Shown one piece after another: positions 47,153 to 55,927 of a stretch of 64,000 nucleotides of DNA. Positions within the stretch are counted from its first letter, which is position 1; each line of letters starts with the position of its first letter. The translations under genes and the position numbers were made by a program. Source of the stretch: Reyranellaceae bacterium (GTDB lineage: Bacteria > Pseudomonadota > Alphaproteobacteria > Reyranellales > Reyranellaceae); the NCBI GenBank assembly GCA_022844045.1, contig JALHMM010000012.1, positions 1-64,000 of the forward strand. The letters are read 5' to 3'. The notes under the pieces were generated by a model. It ran no database searches. It was not told where the DNA came from and worked only from the letters and a program-made list of their open reading frames with translations.

Positions 47153-48370
47153 ATGCGTGCCGCGTTGCCCATCCTGATCGGTGTCTCTCTGATGCTCACG
47201 CTGAGCATGGGCCTGCGCCAGAGCTTCGGGCTGTTCCTACAGCCACTGACCCGCGACATCGCCATCACCGTCTCGGAATTCACCTTGGCGATCGCGGTCC
47301 AGAACCTGGCCTGGGGCTTCCTGCAGCCGGTAGCTGGCGCGCTCACCGTGCGCTGGGGTTTCCGGCCGATCATGATCGCGGGCTCGGTGCTCTATGTCGC
47401 GGGGCTCGTGCTGATGGCGACGGCGCAGGGGCTGATCGGCGTGCTGATCGGCGCCGGTGTCTTGATCGGCATGGCGCTGGCCTGCACCGCGGCGGCGATC
47501 GCCATGGCGGTGGCGACACGCTCGGTCTCCGCGGCCTTGCGCAGCATGGTGCTCGGCATCGTGTCGGGCGCGGGCTCTCTGGGGGCGCTGATCGCGGCGC
47601 CACTCGGCCAGGTGCTGACCGACGGTCACGGCTGGCGCGTCGGCGTCGCCGCTTTCGCGGTACTGGCGCTGATCATGATTCCCTCGGCGTGGATCGCGGG
47701 CCGAATCGACAAGGTGCCGCTGCCGCCCGCGACGAGCAGCGACATCGGCAACGCCAGCATGAAGAGCGCGGCCTTCACGGCCTTCGCCAGCGCGCCCTTC
47801 GTGGTGATGGCGACCGCCTATTTCGTCTGCGGCATGCAGCTGATCTTCCTCACCACGCACCTGCCGTCCTATCTCGCGCTGTGTGGCATGGATCCGATGC
47901 TCAACGCCCAGGCGTTGGGCGTCATCGGCGGCACCAACGTGCTGGGCTGCCTGTTCTTCGGCTGGGCCGGCGGACGCTGGAACAAGCTGGCGCTGCTCGG
48001 TGGCATCTACGTCGTGCGCTCGCTGACGCTCGCGCTGTACTTCATGTTCCCACCGACGCCCCTGGGCACGCTGGTCTTCGCCGCGGTGATGGGCTTCGTC
48101 TGGCTGGGCGTCGGTCCGCTGGTCTCGGGCGCGGTGGCGGAGATGTTCGGTCTGCGCTGGCAGGCGATGATCGCCGGCCTTGCCTTCATGGGCCATCAGA
48201 TCGGCAGCTTCGTCGGCGCCTTTGGCGGGGGCGTAATCTTCGATTCGCTGGGTTCCTACAACCTCGCCTGGCAGCTTGCCGTCATGCTCGGACTGCTCGG
48301 CGGCGCGGTGCAGATCGCCTTCGCGCTGTACCGTCCGCCGCGTCCGCCGCTGGCGCTCGCCACAAGTTAG
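47153..48370 (+). CDS. MFS transporter (oxalate/formate antiporter-like)
   Basis: 405-residue permease with twelve helices. Early stretch LTLSMGLRQSFGLFLQPL, loop 2-3 RWGFRPIMIAG, and after helix six a cytoplasmic loop followed by ATAYFVCGMQLIFLTTHLPSYL. This pattern fits the monocarboxylate/OFA group. Cargo unknown; control by TetR suggests export or import of an inducing small molecule. Its TAG overlaps the stop of the convergent amidohydrolase gene by four bases. Confidence 0.9.
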   Translation: MRAALPILIGVSLMLTLSMGLRQSFGLFLQPLTRDIAITVSEFTLAIAVQNLAWGFLQPVAGALTVRWGFRPIMIAGSVLYVAGLVLMATAQGLIGVLIGAGVLIGMALACTAAAIAMAVATRSVSAALRSMVLGIVSGAGSLGALIAAPLGQVLTDGHGWRVGVAAFAVLALIMIPSAWIAGRIDKVPLPPATSSDIGNASMKSAAFTAFASAPFVVMATAYFVCGMQLIFLTTHLPSYLALCGMDPMLNAQALGVIGGTNVLGCLFFGWAGGRWNKLALLGGIYVVRSLTLALYFMFPPTPLGTLVFAAVMGFVWLGVGPLVSGAVAEMFGLRWQAMIAGLAFMGHQIGSFVGAFGGGVIFDSLGSYNLAWQLAVMLGLLGGAVQIAFALYRPPRPPLALATS

Positions 48371-49563
48371 GTGGCGTCGTCGCCGAGTTCCTGCTTCACC
48401 AGGTTCAGCCAGTAGGCAGCGCCGGTGAGCAGGATCTTGTCGTTGAAGTCGTAGATTGGCGTGTGCACGTGCTGGCAGCCGCCCTCGGCGTCGCCGCCAT
48501 TGCCGATGAAGATGTAGGCGCCGGGCAGCTTCTCCAACATGAAGGCGAAGTCCTCCGCGCCGGTCATCGGCGTCATCTTGCCGTCGACCTTGTCAATGCC
48601 AGCCGTGGCTTGCGCCGCCTTCACGGCGATGACGGTCTGTTCCTTGGCGTTGACCAGTGGCGGGTAGCGACGCAGGTAGTGGTATTCAGCCGTGCAGCCC
48701 CAGGCTTCGGCGGTCGAGCGGGCGATCTCGCCCATGCGGCGTTCCAGCAGGTCGCGCACGGCCGGGCTGTAGCTGCGCGCCGTGCCGCGCACCAGCACGT
48801 CCGAGGGAATAACGTTGGGCGAACCGTACGTGCCGGCGGCGATATGGCCGACGCTGAGCACCGCGGTCTGCGACGACGGCACGTTGCGGCCGATGATGCC
48901 CTGGATGGCGAGGATGAAGCTCGCCGCCGGGGTCGATGGATCGGTGCCGCGCTCGGGCAGCGCGCCGTGGCCGCCGGTGCCCTTGAAGGTCACCATCCAG
49001 GTGTCGCTCGCGGCCAGCATCGGGCCGGGGCAGATCGCGAAGTGGCCGGTCGGCACGCCCGGCATGTTGTGCATGCCGTAGACCGCGTCGCACGGGAACA
49101 GGTCGAACAGGCCTTCCTCGATCATCACCCGCGCGCCACCCAAGCCTTCCTCGGCCGGCTGGAAGATGAAGTGGATGGTGCCGGCGAAGTCGGGATTGGC
49201 GGCGAGGTGCTTGGCGGCGGCCAGCAGCATCGCGGTGTGCCCGTCATGGCCGCAGGCGTGCATCTTGCCGTCGATCACCGAGCGGTGGTCGAAATCGTTC
49301 TTCTCCTGCAGATGCAGCGCATCCATGTCGGCGCGCAAGCCGATGGTCTTCTGGCCCGGCCGCGCCCCCTTGAGCGTGCCGACCACGCCGGTGGTCGCCA
49401 GCCCGCGATGAATCGGGATGCCCCATTCGGTGAGCTTGGCGGCGACGATGTCCGACGTGCGCACCTCCTCGAACGCGGTCTCGGGATGCTTGTGGATGTC
49501 GCGGCGAAGCGCGACCATTTCGCTTTCTGAGGCCTTGAGGGCCTCGAGCACGTCGTGCGGCAT
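48367..49563 (-). CDS. M20 family amidohydrolase (hippurate hydrolase-like)
   Basis: Zinc or manganese aminoacylase-type hydrolase of 398 residues that splits an N-acyl amino acid. Metal-site blocks: RADMDALHLQE, HACGHDGHTAMLL, FQPAEEGLGGARVMIEEG, MHNMPGVPTGHF, and the late His in HTPIYDFND. These match HipO/amidohydrolase 398-residue types. ATG 49563 is preferred; the frame is open another 30 codons upstream without supporting signals. Confidence 0.9.
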   Translation of the reverse strand: MPHDVLEALKASESEMVALRRDIHKHPETAFEEVRTSDIVAAKLTEWGIPIHRGLATTGVVGTLKGARPGQKTIGLRADMDALHLQEKNDFDHRSVIDGKMHACGHDGHTAMLLAAAKHLAANPDFAGTIHFIFQPAEEGLGGARVMIEEGLFDLFPCDAVYGMHNMPGVPTGHFAICPGPMLAASDTWMVTFKGTGGHGALPERGTDPSTPAASFILAIQGIIGRNVPSSQTAVLSVGHIAAGTYGSPNVIPSDVLVRGTARSYSPAVRDLLERRMGEIARSTAEAWGCTAEYHYLRRYPPLVNAKEQTVIAVKAAQATAGIDKVDGKMTPMTGAEDFAFMLEKLPGAYIFIGNGGDAEGGCQHVHTPIYDFNDKILLTGAAYWLNLVKQELGDDAT

Positions 49564-49652
49564 GGACGTCTCCGGACCAGTCTTGGAAACGACATTAGCG
49601 TGTCGCGCGGCCCGGCCATAGGGCCGCCAACGCCGCTGTTGAGGTGTGTGCA

Positions 49653-50225
49653 ATGCCCGTGCGACGCTTGCGCATGGCGACCAAACCGAGATTCAGCGGA
49701 CCGCCGCCCGTTCTCGAAACGGCGCGGCTGACGTTGCGTCCCTATGGCGAGGCCGACATCTCCGCGATCGTCGAGATCTGCGGCGATATCGAGGTCTCGC
49801 GCCGGCTTTCGCGTGTGCCCTATCCCTACAGCGAGGCCGACGCGCGCTATTTCCTGAACGATGTGGCGACGCGCGAGCTGGTGTGGGCGATGATCCTGCG
49901 GCCGTCGCTGCTGGTCGTCGGCTGCGTCGGCCTGGCGCCGACGGACGACGCGAACGCCGCCGAGCTGGGTTACTATGTGCGACGGTCGCATTGGGGGCAG
50001 GGGTTGGTCACCGAGGCTGCAGCCGCGGTCGTGCGTTACGGTTTTGACCGCTTGGTTCTCGGACACCTTGTGTCGGGCCACTTCGCGGACAACCCCGCAT
50101 CGGGACGCGTCCTGTGCAAACTCGGTTTCGTCGAGGTCGGGCGCGACGAGATGTTTAGCCTGTCGCTGGGCCAGGCCGTGCCATCCGTCTCGATGCGTCT
50201 CGACGCGTCATCGCGGCGGATTTGA
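49653..50225 (+). CDS. GNAT acetyltransferase, RimJ/RimL type
   Basis: 190 residues. Begins like RimJ-type enzymes (LETARLTLRPYGEADISAIVEICGD); AELGYYVRRSHWGQGLVTEAAAAVVRYGF holds the acetyl-CoA site and NPASGRVLCKLGFVEVG motif B. Start ATG 49653 has GAGGTG upstream; ATG 49674 is an alternative. The protein acceptor or small-molecule target is unknown. Confidence 0.87.
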   Translation: MPVRRLRMATKPRFSGPPPVLETARLTLRPYGEADISAIVEICGDIEVSRRLSRVPYPYSEADARYFLNDVATRELVWAMILRPSLLVVGCVGLAPTDDANAAELGYYVRRSHWGQGLVTEAAAAVVRYGFDRLVLGHLVSGHFADNPASGRVLCKLGFVEVGRDEMFSLSLGQAVPSVSMRLDASSRRI

Positions 50226-50256
50226 CGGGACATCGATCGAGGGAGACCGCAAGACC

Positions 50257-50748
50257 GTGAGCGACCACACCCTGTTTCCCGTGCGCTCCAGCCTGACGCT
50301 GGCACAGGCCGACGCGATGATCGCCGGTGCGCTCACCGCTGCGCGCGCCGCCGAGCTGCTGCCGCTCACCGTCGCCGTGCTCGATTCCGGCGGTCAGCTC
50401 GTCGCCTACAAACGAGAAGACGGCTGCGGCGTGCTGCGCTTCGATATCGCGCTCGGCAAAGCGTGGGGCGCGCTGGGCATGGGCATCTCCAGCCGTACCC
50501 TGCGCGATCGGCTCGCTAACCGGCCGGCGTTCCAGGGCGCGCTGGCCGCGGCCTCCGACGGCCGCTTCGTGCCGGTGCCCGGCGGTGTGCTGGCGATCGA
50601 CGCGCAGGGCTACGCCATCGGCGCGATCGGCATCAGCGGCGACGCATCCGATCGCGACGAGTATGCGGCGATCATGGGCGTGCGGGCTGCCGGCCTCGTC
50701 TCGCATCCCGCCGCGCCGGCCGAGAACTGGCGATCGGCGGGCCTCTGA
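50257..50748 (+). CDS. GlcG/HbpS-like haem-binding family protein
   Basis: 163 residues from GTG 50257. Matches the GlcG/HbpS fold: SLTLAQADAMIAGALTAARAAELLPLTVAVLDSGGQLVAYKRED, then GKAWGALGMGISSRTL and PVPGGVLAIDAQGYAIGAIGISGDASDRDEYAA. Members bind haem or serve in glycolate or diol use; no catalytic role is proven. A Bug gene follows after 19 bp, likely in the same operon. Confidence 0.85.
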   Translation: MSDHTLFPVRSSLTLAQADAMIAGALTAARAAELLPLTVAVLDSGGQLVAYKREDGCGVLRFDIALGKAWGALGMGISSRTLRDRLANRPAFQGALAAASDGRFVPVPGGVLAIDAQGYAIGAIGISGDASDRDEYAAIMGVRAAGLVSHPAAPAENWRSAGL

Positions 50749-50767
50749 CCATCCCCGGGAGGTTCAC

Positions 50768-51742
50768 ATGCGTCGTCGTTCCCTGATCGCAGCCGGCGCC
50801 GCCGCGTTGGCCCTGCCGTCGCTGGCCCGCGCGCAGGCGTGGCCGTCGCAGCCCGTGCGCCTCGTGATCGCCTTTCCGCCCGGTGGCCCGACCGACGTTT
50901 ACGGACGGCTGTTCGCGGAGCGGCTGTCGCGCGCGCTCGGCCAGCCTGTCGTGGTCGAGAACAAGGCCGGCGCGGCCGGCGTCATCGGTTCGGCCGGCGT
51001 CGCGCGCGCCAAGCCCGATGGCTACACGCTGCTGTTCGGCACGGGATCCACGCAGGCGCTCTATGCCTCGATGGCGGCCAAGCCCGAATACGACGTCATG
51101 AAGGACTTCACCTACATCGCCCATGTCGGCGGCGGGCCGGCGGCGTTTATCGGCCATCTCCAGCAACCGGACTCGCTGATGGGCCTGATCGCGGCGGCGC
51201 GCGCCAAGCCCGGTGCGCTGAGCTACGGCTCGCCCGGCAGCGGCACGCTGCTGCATCTCACCACCGAGCGGCTGAAGACGGCGCTGGGTGGCGTATCGCT
51301 GACCCACGTGCCGTATCGCGGCAGCGGCCCGGCGATGACCGATCTGCTCGCCGGCCAGATCGCCATGGTGGTCACGACGTTGGGCAGCGCGCTGCCGTTC
51401 CATAGCTCCGGTCGCGCGCGGCTTCTGGCCATCGCCACCGCCCAACGCACAGCGCTCGCGCCGCAGGTCCCCACCGTGTCGGAGCTGCTGGGCGGCCAAG
51501 CTTTCGAGGCCGTGCTGTGGCATTGCCTCGCGGGGCCGGCCGGGCTGCCGACGGAGATCGTTGCGCGCCTCAACACTGCCGTTCGGGAAACCATGGCCGA
51601 CGCCGCTCTGCTCAAGGCGCTGGCGGATCAGGGTATCGTGGCGGTGACGGACTCGACACCGGCATCGACGGTTGAATTCGTGCGCTCGGAGGCGGAGCGC
51701 TGGGCACCCATCGTCAAGGCGGCCGACATCAAGCTCGACTGA
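50768..51742 (+). CDS. Bug-family (TctC-like) substrate-binding protein
   Basis: 324 residues, N-terminal signal MRRRSLIAAGAAALALPSLARAQ. Family blocks: VRLVIAFPPGGPTDVYGRL, VVVENKAGAAGVIG, HVPYRGSGPAMTDLLAGQI, APQVPTVSELLG. GGGAGGTTCAC precedes ATG 50768. The ligand is unknown; the GlcG-like neighbour hints at a hydroxy acid. Confidence 0.9.
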   Translation: MRRRSLIAAGAAALALPSLARAQAWPSQPVRLVIAFPPGGPTDVYGRLFAERLSRALGQPVVVENKAGAAGVIGSAGVARAKPDGYTLLFGTGSTQALYASMAAKPEYDVMKDFTYIAHVGGGPAAFIGHLQQPDSLMGLIAAARAKPGALSYGSPGSGTLLHLTTERLKTALGGVSLTHVPYRGSGPAMTDLLAGQIAMVVTTLGSALPFHSSGRARLLAIATAQRTALAPQVPTVSELLGGQAFEAVLWHCLAGPAGLPTEIVARLNTAVRETMADAALLKALADQGIVAVTDSTPASTVEFVRSEAERWAPIVKAADIKLD

Positions 51743-51834
51743 GGCATGTCGCGCTGGTCGGCATCAGGCCGAACATGGGGCGTATCGTCAGCGGTGGACG
51801 ACCGATCGGGGAAAGGCCGCCGGTTGGTTCAGGA

Positions 51835-52482
51835 TCACATGCCGCACGTGGCGCCCAGACGGAAGGCGAAATAGGCGTAGCTGTCCGCGTTGACCAACGC
51901 CTGCGCGCGCGTAAGGCCGGGTTCCCACCAGCCGCTATCGTCCTCCTCGCGATAGCCGGAGTTCCCGTGATCCCAGGTATCCGCGAACTTGTGCGAGCCC
52001 TCGTGGATGATGGTGATCACGCCAATATCGGCGTCCCTCAACATCCGCTTCTTGCTGATATGCATCGCGTGGCCATCGCGCGACCAGCCGAGACCGTCGT
52101 GGGGACTGATCGCAGCGTCTGCCGCATCCGATCGGGACCGCGTGACAAAACCGAAATCGCCGTCACCACCGAGCTTCATCGTGAAGTCGTTGCTGAGGCC
52201 GTGATAGGTCAATTGCAGAATCTTCTTGATCTGGGTCTGCTCGGCGCCATCGGGCCCGGTGTTGCCAGTCAGGAAGTATGTCGTCGCGAAGCGGCGCGCG
52301 TCGGCGTTGAAGCCGAGAGAGATCGATGCGATCGACGCCGAGAGCAGCCCTCTGGCCCGCGCGATCTGGCGGGTGATGGCGGCCTGATCGCCCTTCGATA
52401 GCCACAGGCCCTTGTGGCGCAGCTTGATCGTCTGGCCGAATAGATTCTTCGTGGTCTTGAACAGGAAGCGCGTGCCGGTCAT
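51835..52482 (-). CDS. M35-like (aspzincin) metallopeptidase domain protein
   Basis: 215 residues from ATG 52482 with GAGGGG upstream. The zinc site IIHEGSHKFAD gives HExxH (His160, Glu161, His164), and NADSYAYF (Asp200) gives the third ligand Asp of aspzincins such as lysine-specific metalloendopeptidase. There is no signal peptide, so it is either cytoplasmic or secreted by another route. Its codon use is less G/C-biased than the neighbours, and Ser/Thr/Asn are frequent, which hints at horizontal acquisition. It sits alone between unrelated genes. Confidence 0.75.
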   Translation of the reverse strand: MTGTRFLFKTTKNLFGQTIKLRHKGLWLSKGDQAAITRQIARARGLLSASIASISLGFNADARRFATTYFLTGNTGPDGAEQTQIKKILQLTYHGLSNDFTMKLGGDGDFGFVTRSRSDAADAAISPHDGLGWSRDGHAMHISKKRMLRDADIGVITIIHEGSHKFADTWDHGNSGYREEDDSGWWEPGLTRAQALVNADSYAYFAFRLGATCGM

Positions 52483-52680
52483 CGGGCCCCTCAGGGTCGA
52501 AAGATTGATCACCCATGATTTCAAGCGGCGGCCGCATGTGGCTGACGCGAAGTTCTTTCCCGAGCATCAATGTAACCATTTGGTCGAGCCCAGGCAACAG
52601 AGCCGGACATCGATGGGTTACCGATTGCCACCGCTTTCCTGGACGTCGACAGTGCACCATTCGAGAACCGAGATGAAACG

Positions 52681-54486
52681 ATGACAAGCCCCCTGATCAA
52701 CCGCCGCGACCTGGCCTTCGTGCTCTACGACCTGCTCGACGTCGCGGCGCTCACCAAGCACGCACGCTACGCCGATCACAGCCGCGAGACCTTCGAGGCG
52801 GCGATCGAGACGGCGCATCGTCTGGCGCTGGAGAAATTCCATCCGCACAACGCCAAGGCCGACAAGAACGAACCGACCTTCGACGGCAATACGGTGAGCA
52901 TGATCCCGGAGGTCGCCGAGGCGCTGGCCGCCTTCCGCGACGCCGGTTTCTTCGCGCCGACCAAGGATTACGAGCTGGGCGGCATGCAGCTGCCGCTGAC
53001 CGTGGCGCAGGCGTGCAACGCCGTGTTCCAGTCGGCGAATATCGGCAGCGCCGGCTATCCGTTCCTGACGGTGGGCGCGGCCAACCTGATCGAGAGCTTC
53101 GGCTCGCAGGAACAGAAGTCGCTCTACATGGCGCCGATGCTGGCCGGCCGGTTCTTCGGCACGATGTGTCTGAGCGAGCCGCAGGCCGGTTCGTCGCTGG
53201 CCGACATTCGTACGCGCGCCGAGCCGCAGCCCGACGGCACCTATCGCGTGATCGGCAACAAGATGTGGATTTCCGGCGGCGACCACGAGCTCTCCGAGAA
53301 CATCGTGCACATGGTGCTGGCCAAGATCCCCGGCGGCCCGCCGGGTGTGAAGGGCATCTCGCTGTTCATCGTGCCGAAGCGCACGGTCAATCCGGATGGC
53401 TCCGTCGGTGCGCGCAATGACGTGCGGCTGGCTGGTCTCAATCACAAGATGGGCTATCGCGGTACGACCAACACGGTGCTGAATTTCGGCGAGAAGGGCG
53501 GTGCCGTCGGCTATCTGTTGGGCCAGCCGCATCGCGGCCTGGAATACATGTTCCAGATGATGAACGAGGCGCGCATTGGCGTTGGCCAGGGCGCGGTGAT
53601 GCTGGCCTACGCGGCGTACCTGTTCTCGCTCGATTATGCGCGCGGCCGGCCGCAGGGACGCGCGCCCGACAGCAAGGATCCCACCTCGCCGATGATCCCG
53701 ATCATCGAGCACGCCGACATCAAGCGGATGCTGCTGCATCAGAAGTGGGTCAGCGAAGGCGGCTTGCACCTGTGCCTTTACGCCGGCTCGCTGGTCGACC
53801 GCATCGCCATGGCCGATGACGCGCAGGAAAAAGCGCGGCTCGAGCTGTTGCTCGATACGCTGACCCCGATCGTCAAGGGCTGGCTGTCGGAGGTCTGCCT
53901 GAAGTCGAACGAGCACGCCGTGCAGATCCTCGGCGGCTACGGCTACACCCGCGACTATCCGGTCGAGCAGTACTACCGCGACCAGCGGCTCAACCCGATC
54001 CACGAAGGCACCGACGGCATCCAGGCCATCGACCTCTTGGGCCGCAAGATGGCGATCAAGGGCGGCGCCGGCTGGACCGCGGTCAAGGCGGAGATCGCCC
54101 GCGCCATCAAGATCGCCACGGCGCACGAGCGGCTCAAGCCGATGGCGCGCGAGCTGGCCCAACTGGTCGAGACCGTCGAGACGACGCGCGCGACCCTGCT
54201 GGGCGCGATGGGGCAGGGCAAGCCGTCGCTGGCCTTGGCCAACGCCTTCCACTTCCTCGACCTGTTCGGCTTGCTGGTGATGGGCTGGATGTGGCTGTGG
54301 CAGGCCAGCGCCGTGCTCGACCTGCCGCCCGCCGCGACCGACGAGGAGCGCGCCTTCCGCGCGGGCAAGCTCGCCGCCTGCCGGTATTTCTTCACCTACG
54401 AGGTGCCGCGCTCGGCCTATCTCGCCTCGATGCTGGGGAAGCTCGACGACACGACGCTGACCATGAAAAGCGAGTGGTTCGCCTGA
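52681..54486 (+). CDS. Acyl-CoA dehydrogenase, long DmdC-like type
   Basis: 601 residues with the same domain order as the enzyme at 23497-25284. The flavin stretch is MCLSEPQAGSSLADIRTRAEPQ; the catalytic Glu lies in PIHEGTDGIQAIDLLGRKM; the extra C-terminal segment ends KLDDTTLTMKSEWFA. An SDR gene follows after 81 bp, giving a possible dehydrogenase pair for an acyl-CoA or alcohol substrate. Acyl specificity unknown. Confidence 0.9.
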   Translation: MTSPLINRRDLAFVLYDLLDVAALTKHARYADHSRETFEAAIETAHRLALEKFHPHNAKADKNEPTFDGNTVSMIPEVAEALAAFRDAGFFAPTKDYELGGMQLPLTVAQACNAVFQSANIGSAGYPFLTVGAANLIESFGSQEQKSLYMAPMLAGRFFGTMCLSEPQAGSSLADIRTRAEPQPDGTYRVIGNKMWISGGDHELSENIVHMVLAKIPGGPPGVKGISLFIVPKRTVNPDGSVGARNDVRLAGLNHKMGYRGTTNTVLNFGEKGGAVGYLLGQPHRGLEYMFQMMNEARIGVGQGAVMLAYAAYLFSLDYARGRPQGRAPDSKDPTSPMIPIIEHADIKRMLLHQKWVSEGGLHLCLYAGSLVDRIAMADDAQEKARLELLLDTLTPIVKGWLSEVCLKSNEHAVQILGGYGYTRDYPVEQYYRDQRLNPIHEGTDGIQAIDLLGRKMAIKGGAGWTAVKAEIARAIKIATAHERLKPMARELAQLVETVETTRATLLGAMGQGKPSLALANAFHFLDLFGLLVMGWMWLWQASAVLDLPPAATDEERAFRAGKLAACRYFFTYEVPRSAYLASMLGKLDDTTLTMKSEWFA

Positions 54487-54567
54487 CGAACCGCGCGGCC
54501 CCGTGCGCTTGCGGCCGCCCGATCGGCGCGCCAATTTGCGCCCCATCAAGTCAACCGGAGGCAATCC

Positions 54568-55338
54568 ATGGCGTCGCCACTCTTCGACCTCACCGGCAAG
54601 GTCGCCGTGGTCACCGGCTCGAGCAAGGGCATCGGCAAGTCGATCGCCGAGCAGCTCGCGCTGCAGGGCGCCAAGGTCGTGGTGTCCAGCCGCAAGCTGC
54701 CGATCTGCGAGGAGGTCGCCGGCCAGATCAACGCCGCCGGCGGCCAGGCCACCGCCATCGGCTGCAATATCTCGGACAAGGCGCAGTGCGAGAACCTGAT
54801 CGCCGAGACCCGCAAGCGGCTGGGCCCGATCGACATCCTGGTCTGCAACGCGGCGACCAACCCGTATTACGGGCCGACCGAGAAGATGCCCGACGAAGCC
54901 TTCATGAAGATCATGCAGAACAACATCCTCTCGAATATCTGGCTGATCACCCAGTGCCTGCCCGACATGAGGTCCAAGAAGGACGGGGCGATCATCATTG
55001 TCTCCTCGATCGGCGGCGTGCGCGGTTCGCCGGTGATCGGCGCCTATTGCGTCTCCAAAGCGGCCGACATGCAGCTCGCCCGCAACCTCGCCATCGAGCT
55101 GGGGCCGGACAATATCCGCATCAACACCATCGCCCCGGGGCTGGTGAAGACCGACTTCGCCAAGGCGCTGTGGGACGACCCGGTCTATCTCGACAAGCGC
55201 CTGCAATCGGCACCGTTGCGCCGCATCGGCGAACCTGAGGATATCGGTGGCATCGCCGTGCTGCTGGCGTCCAAGGCCGGCGCTTTCATCACTGGCCAGA
55301 CAATCATCGCTGATGCCGGCGTGACGATCGCCGGCTAA
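54568..55338 (+). CDS. SDR family oxidoreductase
   Basis: 256-residue classical short-chain dehydrogenase. Motifs: VTGSSKGIGKS, VCNAAT, catalytic Ser in IIIVSSIGGV and YCVSKAA (YxxxK). CCGGAGGCAATCC precedes ATG 54568. In eukaryotic terms it resembles DHRS4-type carbonyl reductases. It is linked to the acyl-CoA dehydrogenase upstream. Confidence 0.92.
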   Translation: MASPLFDLTGKVAVVTGSSKGIGKSIAEQLALQGAKVVVSSRKLPICEEVAGQINAAGGQATAIGCNISDKAQCENLIAETRKRLGPIDILVCNAATNPYYGPTEKMPDEAFMKIMQNNILSNIWLITQCLPDMRSKKDGAIIIVSSIGGVRGSPVIGAYCVSKAADMQLARNLAIELGPDNIRINTIAPGLVKTDFAKALWDDPVYLDKRLQSAPLRRIGEPEDIGGIAVLLASKAGAFITGQTIIADAGVTIAG

Positions 55339-55694
55339 GGCGACAGGTGAGCGGAGACTCAAGTCTTGCGTCAAATAGCCAGTATAATACGTTGAAATTG
55401 TTGACGTTATTTTGCGGCTCTTCGAGTCCTTGTCGGAGATAGCGCTTCATAAAACGACTGTAAGTTGCTGTTTAAGAACGGTTATCGTTCCGTTGATTCG
55501 ACTGAATTCAATTGACGCTTCACTTTAGCAGGAGTAGTTTGTGCATTGATTGAGACGGAGATCGGCTGGGCTGATCGAAGTCGACTGGCGGCGGCTTCCG
55601 GGTTCCCGGCGGAACGGCGCCTGATGAAAACAACGACGCGTCCGCTCCCCGGCACAGGCGCGCATTGTCGACTGTATATACTTGGAGAAAGACG
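55339..55694. other. AT-rich intergenic region
   Basis: 356 bp without a gene. From about 55365 to 55555 the base composition is clearly AT-richer than the surroundings. A TATAAT near 55383 lacks a good -35 partner. No convincing frame, tRNA or repeat is seen; it probably carries the promoter for the small membrane peptide that starts at 55695. Confidence 0.6.
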
Positions 55695-55820
55695 ATGTTC
55701 GTCGCCGCCGATTCGCCCAAGGTCCGCAAGTTCGTCACGCCGTTCGTCGAGATCGGTATCGCGCTGGCGTTCGTGATGCTGGCCGTTCCCGCCTCGTTGC
55801 GGGTCATCACCATCGCTTGA
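55695..55820 (+). CDS. Small single-pass membrane protein (41 residues)
   Basis: ATG 55695 has TTGGAGAAAG just upstream and opens a frame of 41 residues: a charged N terminus (DSPKVRKF) and one hydrophobic helix, VEIGIALAFVMLAVPASLRVITIA. It is too short for normal gene calls. The stop TGA starts a 15-bp tandem repeat and a hairpin follows, so the unit has its own ribosome site and end. Function unknown. A second frame from TTG 55682 overlaps it but has no membrane helix. Confidence 0.55.
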   Translation: MFVAADSPKVRKFVTPFVEIGIALAFVMLAVPASLRVITIA

Positions 55821-55861
55821 CCACTGGTCGCCTGACCACTGGGCGCCTGACTACCGGAGGC
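55818..55861 (+). repeat. Three tandem 15-bp units
   Basis: TGACCACTGGTCGCC (55818-55832), TGACCACTGGGCGCC (55833-55847) and TGACTACCGGAGGC (55848-55861) stand end to end. Each begins with TGA in the same frame, so the small protein gene ends in three in-frame stops. Confidence 0.85.
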
Positions 55862-55877
55862 TGAACCGGAATCGAAA

Positions 55878-55906
55878 CGGCCGGCTTTTGCCGGCCGCTC
55901 CTGTTT
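55878..55906 (+). terminator. Hairpin terminator candidate
   Basis: CGGCCGGC (55878-55885) and GCCGGCCG (55890-55897) enclose TTTT, followed by CTCCTGTTTGT. It lies between the small protein gene and the convergent ClpP-like gene. The T-tract is weak on both strands. Confidence 0.5.
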
Positions 55907-55927
55907 GTGCCCAAGCCGTGGCTGAGA

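Noticed and set aside
52618-55374. Open minus-strand frame of over 900 codons
   Set aside because: It is exactly antisense to the acyl-CoA dehydrogenase and SDR genes, is rich in Arg/His/Asp/Leu/Gln typical of shadow frames in G/C-rich DNA, and shows no domain.
55682-55864. Frame from TTG encoding three LTTGR repeats
   Set aside because: It overlaps the 41-residue membrane peptide frame, which has an ATG and a well-placed ribosome site; the repeats come from the tandem 15-bp units.
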